Assembly (NCBI GenBank): GCA_002373975.1
Contig: DFKZ01000057.1
Location: 1 to 64,000, forward strand
From: Lachnospiraceae bacterium UBA3632
Lineage (GTDB): Bacteria > Bacillota > Clostridia > Lachnospirales > Lachnospiraceae
Length of the DNA: 64,000 nt
Reading direction: 5' to 3'
In this document: piece by piece, positions 46,023 to 56,800 of the stretch
Numbering within the stretch: the stretch's first letter is position 1
Layout of the letters: each line of letters starts with the position of its first letter
Notes under the pieces: model-generated
Databases searched by the model: none
Told to the model about the DNA's origin: nothing
What the model saw: the letters and a program-made list of their open reading frames with translations, nothing else
Translations under genes and position numbers: made by a program

Positions 46023-47783
46023 TTATTCCTCTCCGCCTTCACTGCCGCCGGTCTCGGAGGTGTGCTGTGTGAGACGGAAGATCACGAACTCAGCGGGACG
46101 GCTGGGTGCGATACCGATGTTGCAGATAAGTCTGCCGTTTCTGATATCGTCCGCGCTCATGGTGGAAGGACCTATCTCTACGAAATAAGCCTCTCCGGGT
46201 GAACCGCCTGTCAGCATGCCCGTTCTCCAGAGTCCGTCAAGGAATGAAGTGATGGTAAGTGATACTCTCTGCCACAATGTATTGTCGTTGGGCTCGAATA
46301 CAACCCAGTTGGTAGACGCCTTGATGCTCTCCATAACGTAGATGAAGAGACGTCTGATATTGACATACTTGAATGCGCTGTTCTGAGATGCTGTTCTTGC
46401 GCCCCAGATGCGGATTCCTTCGCCGGGGATCGCACGGATAAGGTTAACTCCCTCGGGGTTAAGGATATCCTGCTCATCCTTGGTGTAATTAACCTTTACG
46501 CCTGTGCAGAAGATTGCCTCGTTTGCAGGTGCCTTGTGCACTCCGCGTGTGATGTCGGTGCGTGAGTATACGCCCATAACAGCTCCCGAAGGGGGAACAA
46601 AGTCGGACTTGTTTGATCCTCTGTCAAATACCTGGATCCATGGATGATACATAGCAGCATAGGTGCTGTCGATGAGTCCGCGATACTTAACCAGATCGTC
46701 AGTCTTGTACATATCCTTGGGCATATCGATGACCGCAAAACGGCTCTTGGTGTTCTCACAATGAGCCACGAGTGCAACGATAACCTCAGGGATCGTTACG
46801 CCGGGAACAGCGAGGATGTTTACATTGTCGTTCTCAAGGAAGCTCTGGATACCCGTACGTCCCTCAGGTCCGTCATCGGTACCGATAAATGTGAGAGCGT
46901 TAACCTTGGAAATGCTTCCGTCAGCTCCGCCCTCGAGAGTGAAGCTTCCCTCGGTGATCCCTTTTCCGAGAATGTTTTCTACAGGGTTTCCGATCTCCTT
47001 AACGGGAGCCTCGTCCTTAGCGCCGTCAGCGGGCTTGGTGGTCGCTTCCTTAACGGTCTTTGCCTCGATGGTGATGAGCTTGCTTCCTGCCAGCTTGGAG
47101 CTGATATAGGAAGGAGAAGCTGCATTGAGTGTAAGATCGAAGAAGTTTTCCTGTGCCTCGTTGTAGCGTACCGACATATCAAAGGTAACAAGCTTTACAA
47201 CGTTCTTGGGGATCATATCCGCATCAACGGGATCTGCCTTGAACTTGTTCTCAAAGGTGATCTGCTCGTCATAGATCATCGCTATACGGTTGTATTCGCC
47301 GTTAAACTCAACGATATCGCCTTCTCTGAAGCCTTCTGCGCTCTTTGCCTTGTAGACATTCTTGCCTACTGCCTCAAGAAGCTGCATCTTCTTTTTGGTA
47401 ACGGTCTTTAATGAAACCTGGATACGGTTTCCCCACTTACCTTCATTTGCAGCGGTAACCTTAAGGATACCCATCTTCTTGGATGCGCATACCGCATCTT
47501 CGGGTGCAACACGTGATACGTAGCAGCGTGTACCGCCGTTTACAAAAAACTGCTCAACCGCATTTGCGAGGTAACGGTAGTCCCCGTGTGTGTACTCACT
47601 GAGGAAACCGCCAAACTGCTGCTTAAAGCTCTTAAAACTTGTTACAAGAAGGGGAGCTCCCTTGGTGGGGCCTTTCTCTGCAAGGCCGATAAAGCCGCCT
47701 GTGCTTGTTCCTACCCCTTCCACGCTCCGTGGAGAATTGTCATATTCTTCGACGTATACTCCGGGACTAAAATATTCAGCCAT
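46023..47783 (-). CDS. Contractile sheath protein
   Basis: A 586-aa phage-sheath-family protein. The N-terminus YFSPGVYVEEYDNSPRSVEG and the C-terminal block (WVVFEPNDNTLWQRV, then FLDGLWRTGMLTGGSPGEAYFV) are unmistakable. The variable middle (about 130-300) faces outward. Sheath subunits surround the tube and contract on firing. Only one sheath gene is present, against up to three in some systems. AAGGAG lies upstream. The tube gene follows after 57 bases. Confidence 0.95.
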   Translation of the reverse strand: MAEYFSPGVYVEEYDNSPRSVEGVGTSTGGFIGLAEKGPTKGAPLLVTSFKSFKQQFGGFLSEYTHGDYRYLANAVEQFFVNGGTRCYVSRVAPEDAVCASKKMGILKVTAANEGKWGNRIQVSLKTVTKKKMQLLEAVGKNVYKAKSAEGFREGDIVEFNGEYNRIAMIYDEQITFENKFKADPVDADMIPKNVVKLVTFDMSVRYNEAQENFFDLTLNAASPSYISSKLAGSKLITIEAKTVKEATTKPADGAKDEAPVKEIGNPVENILGKGITEGSFTLEGGADGSISKVNALTFIGTDDGPEGRTGIQSFLENDNVNILAVPGVTIPEVIVALVAHCENTKSRFAVIDMPKDMYKTDDLVKYRGLIDSTYAAMYHPWIQVFDRGSNKSDFVPPSGAVMGVYSRTDITRGVHKAPANEAIFCTGVKVNYTKDEQDILNPEGVNLIRAIPGEGIRIWGARTASQNSAFKYVNIRRLFIYVMESIKASTNWVVFEPNDNTLWQRVSLTITSFLDGLWRTGMLTGGSPGEAYFVEIGPSTMSADDIRNGRLICNIGIAPSRPAEFVIFRLTQHTSETGGSEGGEE

Positions 47784-47817
47784 AAACTGATTTTCTCCTT
47801 TCGTTTTTTATGAACGA

Positions 47818-48204
47818 TCAACTGATCAATACTTTGGTCTGACCTGGATTCACAATACTTATCGAACCGGCAAAAGCACACATGCACTTGGAATCAAGTG
47901 TGAGGCATGGCTTGCCGCCAACCAGTGTCTTGGCTCCTCCCATCCATGTGCCGGCTATGGTCGGCATACAGGGCTGCGGAGTAAGGACTCCCAAGGCGGC
48001 GGCTGTAGCAGCTGCCACAGCAGGATTGGCAAGGGATGTACACATCGCAAACGGCGATACGTTCACTCCTCCGGCTACATCTGTCATAAGACAGATCGGT
48101 TTCCCGTCCGCCAGAACTGTGAAATTATTCGTCGAATTAAGTGTACCCGGTGCCGTTCCGAAGCTGCATACACAGCTGGCGCCGTTAACTACGGCTACTG
48201 ACAT
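47818..48204 (-). CDS. PAAR-like spike tip protein (DUF4280-type)
   Basis: A 128-aa protein. It shows the DUF4280 layout: VVNGASCVCSFG near the start, a PFAMCTSLANP centre, and a PCLTLDSKCMCAF element near residue 100, with paired cysteines and a Gly/Pro-rich pattern. Such proteins form a sharp, metal-bound tip on the spike. The gene sits next to the sheath rather than by the spike gene. It has no extra toxin domain. AAGGAA lies before the ATG. Confidence 0.85.
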   Translation of the reverse strand: MSVAVVNGASCVCSFGTAPGTLNSTNNFTVLADGKPICLMTDVAGGVNVSPFAMCTSLANPAVAAATAAALGVLTPQPCMPTIAGTWMGGAKTLVGGKPCLTLDSKCMCAFAGSISIVNPGQTKVLIS

Positions 48205-48218
48205 TTACTGTTCCTTCC

Positions 48219-48962
48219 TCAGTCAAGACCGGTGACCCCGCCTTCGGCGAAATCAACCTTTTTGTATCTGACCTGACCGTTCACAACATATTTGATAAGG
48301 TACCTGAGGTTTTTCCCATCATCACGCACCCTGAAAAGATACGTTCCATCCTCCCATATCTGTCCGTAGAAAATACGGCATATTGGGGAATTCTGGGGTA
48401 TTTCCTCCTCCGGATTCTTTCGTATCCGGTATTTTTTGTCCGACAGTTCCTCCTCGATCTCAATGATCTCAAAGGTTGTCTTCTCTGCATTGAACAATCC
48501 GTACCGTTCGTCAGTGAGATTGGCTCTTCTGTTGGGCGCAAAAACAGTCATTATGCGCTTTTTGAGGTCAAGCTCCCTAAACGATGCTACGGCTCTGCCA
48601 GGATGGATGGCTTCTAATTTCTCAAGTCCGGAAAGGCGGCCCTTAAGTGTGATAAGAGCTTCTCCTTTGGATGTGTTCTCTGACGGTATCAGGAACACGT
48701 CTATCGAGGGAAGAACCTTGTCCAGCTCTTCGTAGTCAACCCTTACGGTTTGGGGTTCATATCCATACACTATCACCTGCATAAGACAATTCTCTCTGCC
48801 GACGTTGATGAATACGTAGCTTCCCTCGCCGCGCGCGCTGGCGGCAACGGCTTCGCCGTCTCTGATAAAGCGGACATTTCTCTCATCCACCGCAAACCCC
48901 GTTGTTGAATCCTTAAGCGTGATCAGCAGATCGAGCTTTGCGCGGATAACTGCCTTTTCCAT
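48219..48962 (-). CDS. CIS-associated protein of unknown function (247 aa)
   Basis: No family recognised with confidence. The first 100 residues resemble a beta-sandwich of the carboxypeptidase-regulatory/Ig-like kind (AKLDLLITLKDSTTGFAVDE, then a VIVYGYEPQTVRVDYEEL edge). The C-terminal half is charged and ends in short strands (YLIKYVVNGQVRYKKVDF). It has GGAGG upstream and is 14 bases from the PAAR-like gene. A beta-sandwich next to the tip gene could be a tip or sheath-decorating part; this is inference. Confidence 0.6.
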   Translation of the reverse strand: MEKAVIRAKLDLLITLKDSTTGFAVDERNVRFIRDGEAVAASARGEGSYVFINVGRENCLMQVIVYGYEPQTVRVDYEELDKVLPSIDVFLIPSENTSKGEALITLKGRLSGLEKLEAIHPGRAVASFRELDLKKRIMTVFAPNRRANLTDERYGLFNAEKTTFEIIEIEEELSDKKYRIRKNPEEEIPQNSPICRIFYGQIWEDGTYLFRVRDDGKNLRYLIKYVVNGQVRYKKVDFAEGGVTGLD

Positions 48963-49022
48963 TTCCGGTTTCCTCCTTTCCGGCGGGCAGGTTTATCTCT
49001 GCCTCTTGGTGGTGGTCGTCTG

Positions 49023-49619
49023 TTAATCGTTATCCACCCCCTCACCTGTTACATTCAGCGAGAACTGGGCGTCAACAACACGAGGAGTATTGATGACGAG
49101 TTCACTGGATACGTATACGGGTGCCGCCTTATAAAAGAGCGATATCTGATACGGCTTGTTTATCGCACTCCACACCCTTACCTTTTCCTCAAGACTGATC
49201 TTCGCCTGTGTGAGAACAATCGGAGGTTCCTGAGTATCCAGCCAGTTCTGCAGCTGGTTCGGAAGTACGGAATTGTTGTCCGAAACAATCTGCGCGCACT
49301 TTCCGATGATCTTTTGGAAGTCCTGGTCCTTAAGTCCTGCCTGGCCTCCCGAATTTATAAACACCATATAATAAAGACTATACGGCTTTGGCGGCGGCTG
49401 TAGCTGATATTTGCCCCGTCTTACCGTCGGCGGCGGAGCAACCGTGTCATCCTCTTTGATATCATAAAGATAAAGCCCGAGGATATAGTCAACGTCCTGC
49501 GATGCGGGGGACGACACCTCTATGTTGTTGGGTGAAGGTATCGGCTCCGGACACATCTTCTTTCTGAGGACATTTATTATGTAGTTACTTACATCTGAGA
49601 TTATTGTGTAATCTGCCAT
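49023..49619 (-). CDS. DUF4255/Pvc16-type cap protein
   Basis: A 198-aa protein. ISDVSNYIINVLRKKM at the start, then a VDYILGLYLYDIKEDD and YYMVFINS pattern and a C-terminal VRVWSAINKPYQISLFYKAAPVYV, match the DUF4255 family found at the head of CIS structural operons. Its relatives act as tube/sheath terminator (cap) at the distal end. The AAGGA ribosome site lies in the last codons of the preceding giant gene, which shows that envelope genes and structural genes are one operon. Confidence 0.88.
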   Translation of the reverse strand: MADYTIISDVSNYIINVLRKKMCPEPIPSPNNIEVSSPASQDVDYILGLYLYDIKEDDTVAPPPTVRRGKYQLQPPPKPYSLYYMVFINSGGQAGLKDQDFQKIIGKCAQIVSDNNSVLPNQLQNWLDTQEPPIVLTQAKISLEEKVRVWSAINKPYQISLFYKAAPVYVSSELVINTPRVVDAQFSLNVTGEGVDND

Positions 49620-49623
49620 TTAT

Positions 49624-52600
49624 CTATTCCTTTTTCGCATTTGCGCTCAGTATCTCTGCAATTTCGCTGATGATCTCATCCATTCCGGGTGTGATCAGTA
49701 TTGCCCAGTCGGTATTATCCACATAAGCACACCCGCATTGCAGATACTTCCTTGCATAATCCTCGGTAATGTATCCCAGCTTCTCATTGCTTCCGCTTCT
49801 GAGGTAATTGTCGGTCTGTTCACCGGCGGGCTTATCCATCTCATCCGTACTGCGATCGTTCTTGTATACTGTAGTGTTCCCGATAGTGAAGGAGTAGCTT
49901 GCCGAGCCTCCGAAAAACTGGCTCAGAGTGACACTGTCACTTCCTTCCGGCCGTACATATCTGAACCCGGTATTCATCCTGCAGTTATCGACGGCGGCAA
50001 GGGAAACATATTCCGCAGATCTGTCATCCAGATACTGTCTGTATACGCATGCGCTTCCGTCCCTGATCAGATCGTCCAGAAGACTTCTCATGTATGTGTA
50101 GAGTCCGCTGTCGGTATCCCCCGTTGTAAGGTCGGCAAGATATGCGACTATAGCACCTTTTCCGGCATCTGTTTCACCCTCATAGATATCCCCGATAAGG
50201 TCCTCTGCCTGCGCCGCTGTCAGATCCTTTTCCGAAACCAGTCCCTCTGTGTCGTCATCGGGCTTATTTCCTGCAGGAACCTTTGTTTTGTCCATAGCCT
50301 TATCGGCGTAGTCAACAGCTTTGTCTCCGAATTCCTTTAGTACCTCCTTCGCCTCCCCCAGATCAGCGGTGACGGTAACCAGTTTATCAATATCTTCCTT
50401 TACATCATACCCCTCTGAGTCTTTTGATTCAAGCATGGCATCCAGAATCTCCGACTCCGCCGCAGGTCTCCCGGATATGGCGTTTGTCTCCTCAAGAGCG
50501 GTCTCCACCGTATCCTTTCCGGCTTCGCCGTCCGTCCCGGCGATCCGCGCGTCTGCCAGCATTTTCAGAAGGGCTTCTATCTTCTTTGCTCTTACGGGAT
50601 CATCCTCTTCTATAGCCCTTGCAAGCTCTTCTTCCAGATCTCCCTCAAGCCCGTCTTCGTAATCATCCTCATCATCCTCATCGAGCCTTTCCCTGAGCGC
50701 CCTTAAGAGGTTTTCAAGCCAGTCTATATGGCTTTCTATCACTGCTCCGTTGCCCGATGCAAGAAAGCTGTTTCTCAACCCGTAGGCATATTCAAGCCTG
50801 CCTTCCACATAGGTTATGGCATCCGCAGTGTTCTCTCTGTCCGAAAGTGCCTTTATATAAAACTGATAATCATGACAGCTTTCTTCGGTCCGCTTTTCCC
50901 TGAAATCCGACATTGAAAAGGGAAGCAGCCAGCCGTAAAGAAGATCGGTCTCCCGTTTTTCGTGAACTTTTTCGTCTTTATTGATATTGACAAGGTCTGT
51001 CAACATCTGAAGATAAGGCATGCAGGCATTTGTATCGGGTGCCTTGGCTGCCACTGCCCTCGAAAGAAGATATTTCGCATAATCCGATGCGTTGTCTCCT
51101 CTTCTCAGACTCTTTTTCTCGTATTCGGTACGGGCATTTGTGCACTTTTTTATCGCATCCTCAACGATCTGAGTCAGTGCCGTATCCTCCTCGAAGGAAT
51201 CCCCCGAATAGGCGCTTATATACTTAAACTGCCTTCCGTATGAGGGCGAACCGGTTGCCGCAGCATCTCTCAGGAAATAAAGTGTCGGCGCGAAGCTGAG
51301 CTTTTCTGCTTTCATGTATGATAAGGATTTTTCCTGATAATCCTTTAGAAGCGCTTCTATCTCGGGAAGTCTCTCCTCGAGAGGCTTCGATGTGGAAAGA
51401 ACATTTTCCGCCACCTCCCTGCTGACCGTCCTTATCTTATCAATATCCTTCAGCTCACCCGAGATGATCTTTTTGTCTTCTTTGTCCTTATCCTCTTCTC
51501 CCATCTGGGATGTGATCTCGGCTTCGGATCTTAAAAGCTCTGCGTTAAGCGTTTTGAGAGCGCCCGAAATGCTATCGTTGGCTTTAAGCTGATTCTTTAT
51601 GCTCTCTTCTTCGATATTTAATAGATTGATCGAATTGGTATAGGGAGTAAAGCCCTCTGTGTCTTCGTAGACTTCTATCTTTCCGATCTCATCATTAAGG
51701 ATATCTGCTTTTTTGTTGAGCTCATCCAGATATGCCCCGGCCAGCTTTATGCAATTATTCTTGCCCTCAAGCCTCTTTTCATTTTTTTCCTTTCTGTCGT
51801 TCAGAGCAGATACTTTATCCTCATGCTTTTTCTCTGTTTGCAGAAGTTCTTCCAGCGCGGCATTTCCGGCATCTGCCGCATCTTTCTTTTCCCTGTAATC
51901 GCCTTCGATTGCGGACATCTCATCAAAGGCCTCCTTCAGGCTCTGCAGCATTCCGTCTCCGTTTTCGCCGGTCTCAAGCATTGACGCTTCTTTTGCTTTT
52001 ATCTCTCCGTCGATCCCGGCAAGCTCCCTTTCAAGAGCTTCCTTCCCGCTGCTTATATGATCTGCATATTCGCTCCTGAGAGCTTCGATCCGGGCCTCGA
52101 GCGCAAGATCCGCCTCTATGGATGATATCTTTTCGCCCAGAGAATCCAGCTTTTTGTCAGCTGCCTCCAGAAGCGGCTTTATTCTCTCCACTTCTGCGGT
52201 CTTGATCCAAACATTCCTGTCTGCTTCGATCTTTTTGTCGGGATCAAAGGTCTTCGACCTGTCAAATACCGATGTAAATCTGCTCTTTGTGTACTTATCA
52301 GCCTCTTCCGTATACTGTTCGAGAAGTGCCGTTTCATTATCAAGAGTGCTCACCAGATCATCACGGTAGCTTTTTGTCTCCTCGTGATCCGCTTTTATAT
52401 CCTCAAGGAGCTTCTCATTGGCTTTTGCTGCTTCGAGCCTTTCCGTGAACTCGGCGATTCTTGCTTCAAGGTCAGCCTTTTTGTTTTGATATTCCGCCAG
52501 CTTTTCGTCCTTTTCAGACTTAAGTGCCGCCACATCCGCGGTTATCTCGTCGGTCTTTTCCAGAATATCGTCTATCTTTGAATTAAGGTCATCATATTGC

Positions 52601-53847
52601 TGTTTTACAGGCGCAAGAGCTTCATTCAGAGCGTTTAACTCTTCCCGGGCCTTGGCCTTTTTATTCTCGGTATCCAGCGCCGCAAAGCTTTCATTCTCTT
52701 CACTCAGCTGCGCATCTATCTGCTCGTTTTCTTCCTTTAATGCATTTACTGTCTCTGTAAGCTCCGTTACAGCCGCCTGTTCCTTGTCGATCTGAGCCGA
52801 GAGAACTGCGAGCTGTGCATTGACCTGGGTCTTTTTCAGAGCAATTTCATCTTCGAACTGCTGCTTCTGCACATCCGAGCTGCCCGCAAGCTTATCGTTG
52901 GATGTCAGGTTATAATAAACCTCAGCCCTTCTTACGGCATCGACCTGTCTCTCCACAAGCAGTGCACTGTCTGCCTCTTCTTCCATCTTCTGCTCAAAGA
53001 GCTCAAGGAACATCTGATGGATCTTTTCCATCTCCTCATCGGATCTGGCTGTTACGGCATCCTGTACATTGGGCCAGTTTCTCATGAGGGTCATGATCTC
53101 GCGGTACTCTTCGGGATAAACCACCGGAGACTTTGAATATGCTTCATCCCATCTCGCTTCCAGCTGGTTCCTGTCCTCGGAAAGCAATGCGTACTGCTGT
53201 TTAAGCTTGGTTGTGTCAAGCGAGTCCCTGTCAAAATCGAGAGTGTCATTCTCGAAGAAAAAGTAAAGGGTGCGATATATATAATTCTTGCTTCCCTTAT
53301 CCTGCCAGCTGACCGCCCCTCCATTGTAATAAGCCTCTATCTCATCCAGCTCGGGAATGTTCTCCATATCATAAATGGAGATCATATTGAAAATATCCAC
53401 GCTTTCCCCGGTGAGAGGATCCCTCGGGATGCCGTCATCCCCGACAACAGCGGTGATGAGGTACGGAAAAAGAGTCGTCTCCTCCACATTCCCGGATGTG
53501 GGAAGGATCAGGTCGATGGAGGATGCATCTTTTATGTTCTTCCAGTTTGCCCCGTCAAGCTCCGATCTGTAAAAGGCGATGTACTGATTATAGGTGTCCC
53601 TGCTTTCAAGAGCACTCTGGTATACCTGTGCGGTGACAGCCTTCGCGCTCATGAGATATGTTCCTACGAAGAGCCATGTAGCCGGGACCACATTTCCCAG
53701 GTCCTGAGTGTAATACTCATATGTAATGGCATTTGATGACGCGGGTTTTGATGCTTTCACTGTGTCATCCGCCACTGCAGTCAGGGACGTGGAAAAGGCC
53801 ATTACGGGCGCAAGAAAGAACGCCAAAGCGCGAGCCTTAATATGCAT
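49624..53847 (-). CDS. Giant exported coiled-coil protein, paralog 1 (1407 aa)
   Basis: A signal peptide (MHIKARALAFFLAP... to about residue 28) directs export. Residues about 45-200 form a domain shared with the next gene (TWLFVGTYLMSA, QYIAFYRSELDG, ESVDIFNMI). Some 300-830 are long coiled coils, followed by an acidic region with DEDDEDDYED. The C-terminus (about 1270-1407) is a second shared domain with YVSLAAVDNCR and GSASYSFTIGN, then ITEDYARKYLQCGCAYV, reminiscent of stalk domains of the copper-amine-oxidase N-terminal type. The start was moved to the ATG with GGAAAGGA. No anchor or sorting signal is seen. Four bases separate it from the DUF4255 gene. Confidence 0.7.
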   Translation of the reverse strand: MHIKARALAFFLAPVMAFSTSLTAVADDTVKASKPASSNAITYEYYTQDLGNVVPATWLFVGTYLMSAKAVTAQVYQSALESRDTYNQYIAFYRSELDGANWKNIKDASSIDLILPTSGNVEETTLFPYLITAVVGDDGIPRDPLTGESVDIFNMISIYDMENIPELDEIEAYYNGGAVSWQDKGSKNYIYRTLYFFFENDTLDFDRDSLDTTKLKQQYALLSEDRNQLEARWDEAYSKSPVVYPEEYREIMTLMRNWPNVQDAVTARSDEEMEKIHQMFLELFEQKMEEEADSALLVERQVDAVRRAEVYYNLTSNDKLAGSSDVQKQQFEDEIALKKTQVNAQLAVLSAQIDKEQAAVTELTETVNALKEENEQIDAQLSEENESFAALDTENKKAKAREELNALNEALAPVKQQYDDLNSKIDDILEKTDEITADVAALKSEKDEKLAEYQNKKADLEARIAEFTERLEAAKANEKLLEDIKADHEETKSYRDDLVSTLDNETALLEQYTEEADKYTKSRFTSVFDRSKTFDPDKKIEADRNVWIKTAEVERIKPLLEAADKKLDSLGEKISSIEADLALEARIEALRSEYADHISSGKEALERELAGIDGEIKAKEASMLETGENGDGMLQSLKEAFDEMSAIEGDYREKKDAADAGNAALEELLQTEKKHEDKVSALNDRKEKNEKRLEGKNNCIKLAGAYLDELNKKADILNDEIGKIEVYEDTEGFTPYTNSINLLNIEEESIKNQLKANDSISGALKTLNAELLRSEAEITSQMGEEDKDKEDKKIISGELKDIDKIRTVSREVAENVLSTSKPLEERLPEIEALLKDYQEKSLSYMKAEKLSFAPTLYFLRDAAATGSPSYGRQFKYISAYSGDSFEEDTALTQIVEDAIKKCTNARTEYEKKSLRRGDNASDYAKYLLSRAVAAKAPDTNACMPYLQMLTDLVNINKDEKVHEKRETDLLYGWLLPFSMSDFREKRTEESCHDYQFYIKALSDRENTADAITYVEGRLEYAYGLRNSFLASGNGAVIESHIDWLENLLRALRERLDEDDEDDYEDGLEGDLEEELARAIEEDDPVRAKKIEALLKMLADARIAGTDGEAGKDTVETALEETNAISGRPAAESEILDAMLESKDSEGYDVKEDIDKLVTVTADLGEAKEVLKEFGDKAVDYADKAMDKTKVPAGNKPDDDTEGLVSEKDLTAAQAEDLIGDIYEGETDAGKGAIVAYLADLTTGDTDSGLYTYMRSLLDDLIRDGSACVYRQYLDDRSAEYVSLAAVDNCRMNTGFRYVRPEGSDSVTLSQFFGGSASYSFTIGNTTVYKNDRSTDEMDKPAGEQTDNYLRSGSNEKLGYITEDYARKYLQCGCAYVDNTDWAILITPGMDEIISEIAEILSANAKKE

Positions 53848-53897
53848 TTTCCTTTCCCTGAATCCGTTTATCATATAAACCTGCCTGGCCTTATAGC

Positions 53898-56800
53898 TTA
53901 TTCTCCGTCGGCCTTTAGATCAAAGGCATCAAGTATCTGTGCTATACGTCTGTCTGTCTGCGGTGTTATGAGCACTGCCCATTCCGTTCCGGGGATATAT
54001 ACACATGTGCAATACAGATATGCCCCCGAGGAGCTCTCCGAAATATACGGATATTCTTCTCCGTCAATATTTCTGATGGAGTAATCGCTCTGCATAACCG
54101 CAGCTGTATCCATCGTATCTTCGGACCCGTCGTTTTTGTGTACCGTATTCGAGCCTATCTCAAACCGGTAACTTGCGGAGCCGATAATATACTGCTGCAT
54201 TGAAGCCACCACATTCGGGCCGTCATAATTGCCTGTGTCGTCTACAAATCTGAATCCCGTATATCTTCTGCAATTATCCACTGCCGCAAGCGATACATAT
54301 TCCTTCGAAAGATCAGGCAGATACTGTCTGTAGATGAATGGATTACCCTCGCTTATCAGTCTGTCCAGCAGATCCATCGCGTAGTCGTATGAATTCTTGT
54401 CGTTCCTTGCGTCTGCAAAGCCTACAAGAGCCGCTATCACCGCTGCCTGTTCGGCTGTTCCGAAATCGTAAGGTTCCTCGCCGTAGCTTTCCCTTATGAC
54501 TTCGTTAAAATCATCCTCGTCGAGAGCCAGATTATCTTCATAATCCCTGGCCGGTAGTCCGTCTCCGTGGCCGCCGCCGTTTCCTCCGGGACCGGTGCCG
54601 CCGCCATTTCCGGTTCCACCGCCTCCGCTGCCGCCGCCTTCTCCGGTGCCTGCGCCGTTTCCGCCACCGTCGGGACCCGTACCGGTTTCCTCACCGGTGT
54701 TATCGATCTCTCCGAGCTCTGCGATGGCATCTTTTACAAGATTTATAAGTGATGCAGGTGCTCCGTGTGTCTCCAGAGCTTCGAGTATTTCCGGAAGTCT
54801 GGGTGATTCAAGCGATGTAAGGGCGTTTATTCCCGGTTCGAGATCGTCGAAATTGTTATCTGCGATCTTTGCCAGAATTTCATCTGCTATTTTGTCCGCC
54901 GCGGCGCTCTGTGTTCCGACCTCCTGCGCTTCGATCTTATCTGCAGCCGAAGCACCCGGATCGTTCTTTACCTCCGCTCTCTTTGCATTGATATCATCTA
55001 TCTGTTTCTGAACTTCGCTTATCTCGTTCCTAAGCTTATCTCCCGTCTCGTTGTCCATGTTGTCATATGCCGTAAGCATTTCCTGCTCGAGAAGGGCTTT
55101 TTTTGCTTCGAGCTCATCGAGCTCGTCTGTGATCTCTCCGCCCTCTTTTACTGTACTTAGCAGTTCGGAGAGCCATTTGATATGATCGTCAAGAGCTTCC
55201 TCGGCATAGGGTCCGAACGCATCCTCCGAGATACCAGTCCTCTGTGCCTCGGCCCAGTTGATCCTCTGTTTGACAAACTCTATTGCTTCATCGGTGGGGA
55301 GCCTCATGGCCCTTGCCTTGATAAAGCTCTGCAGCTCTGTCGCAGCTGATGCTACATCCGCTTTCTGATCGTTCAGAAGCTCATCCAGTGTTTTCTTTGA
55401 TGTGTCCGGATCGGCTGCCGCTTTGAGGTACATCTCTCCGGCAGAAGAATGAACCATCTGTCCAAATTTTGCATCTCCGGCATCAAGGAGCTTGGCTACA
55501 AGGGTAAGCTCTCTGGTCTTGTGAGCTATAACATTATTGGTCACATTCCCCAGATCTACAAGATCCCTTAATGTAGTACTGACAGCTGCACTTCCCTGCC
55601 CGGCATTATCGATTACACTGTTTGAGAGATCGTAATCCATCTGTGAAACAATGGTGGATCCGGGTGAAAGTGCCAGTGAGTTGTACTGTATATAACTCTT
55701 GTTGCAATCCGTAAGTGCATTTTCCACTGCTTCGGTGATGGATGATACTTCGGAAAAATCCTCATCCGTATACATGATAAGATTGAAATTCCGTCCTATC
55801 TGTGTTTCACCATAAGCAACCTGCTGATAAAGAAGATTAAGTATGGGGCCGACAAAATAATTGTGCTCTTCATTTTCCACCAGATTGTAATAGACTCTGG
55901 CTCTTCTTCCGGCATCCAGCTTTTCCATAAGCAGAATTGCCATGTCGGCTATTTCCTTGTCCTCGCTTGTTCCGCTTGCGCGGAGCTGGCCGTACAGGTT
56001 GGCCATTCCCTGCATTTTCAGGTCGTAATCATCCGTCACTTCATCTCTTACGCAGGAAAAATGCCTCCATACTTCCTGAAAATTATATATCCTGTTTCTG
56101 AGGACTTCTATTCCTCCGGCAGCATTGATCTCGTTTCTCCAGGCTACCTCGTTTCTCCATGCGACCGCACCCCTGATAAGAGCAACGCGTGAATCATAAG
56201 AATTCCAGTCATAGTCAAGTCTGGCTGTAGTGCTTTCCGCCGCAGTCTCGAGGCTTTCAAGGAAGCCTCTTCCGCTTTCCTCTATACGTTTTGAAAAGAT
56301 AAAATATCCGTAACGGTAATCGGCTGCATAAAACGCTATACCCGTTCTGGCGGAAACTCCCAGAATGTATTTACAGTCATCCGCCATCTGGGCATTTCTT
56401 GTAAAGTATGCATCGGAGTTGAAAAACTTGTTAAGTCTTTCGTATATGTAGAGCTTTGAGCCGGTATCGCTGACCGATACGATATCCGCGTCATACTGTA
56501 TCTTTAATGCCCTGAGCTCCGGAAGCTGCTCGAGCTCATAGGGATTGGTGAGATTAAAAATATCGACCGCCTCACCGGTTTTGGCGCTGACAGGCATTCC
56601 GTCTTTTCCCACCACGATGGATACGAGATTGTCGGCAAGACTGGCTTCCTCTATGTTCTCAGCGATAGGGAGTATATCCTCAAGCCCCGAGGCTCCGTAT
56701 ATATCTCTCCAGTTATTTCCGGCAAGCTCTGACTTGTACAGCATAAGCTGCTGGTTATATGTGCTCATGGAAGCAAGTGCCGCACGGTAGAAGGTCTCAT

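Noticed and set aside
46644..47411. A 255-aa open frame on the plus strand inside the sheath gene
   Set aside because: It lies wholly antisense to an unmistakable sheath gene, has no ribosome site and no recognisable product; it is a codon-usage shadow.
54560..54700. A GC-rich repetitive stretch resembling a repeat array or structured RNA
   Set aside because: It simply encodes the Gly-rich linker of the exported protein in frame; the units are irregular and no spacers are present.
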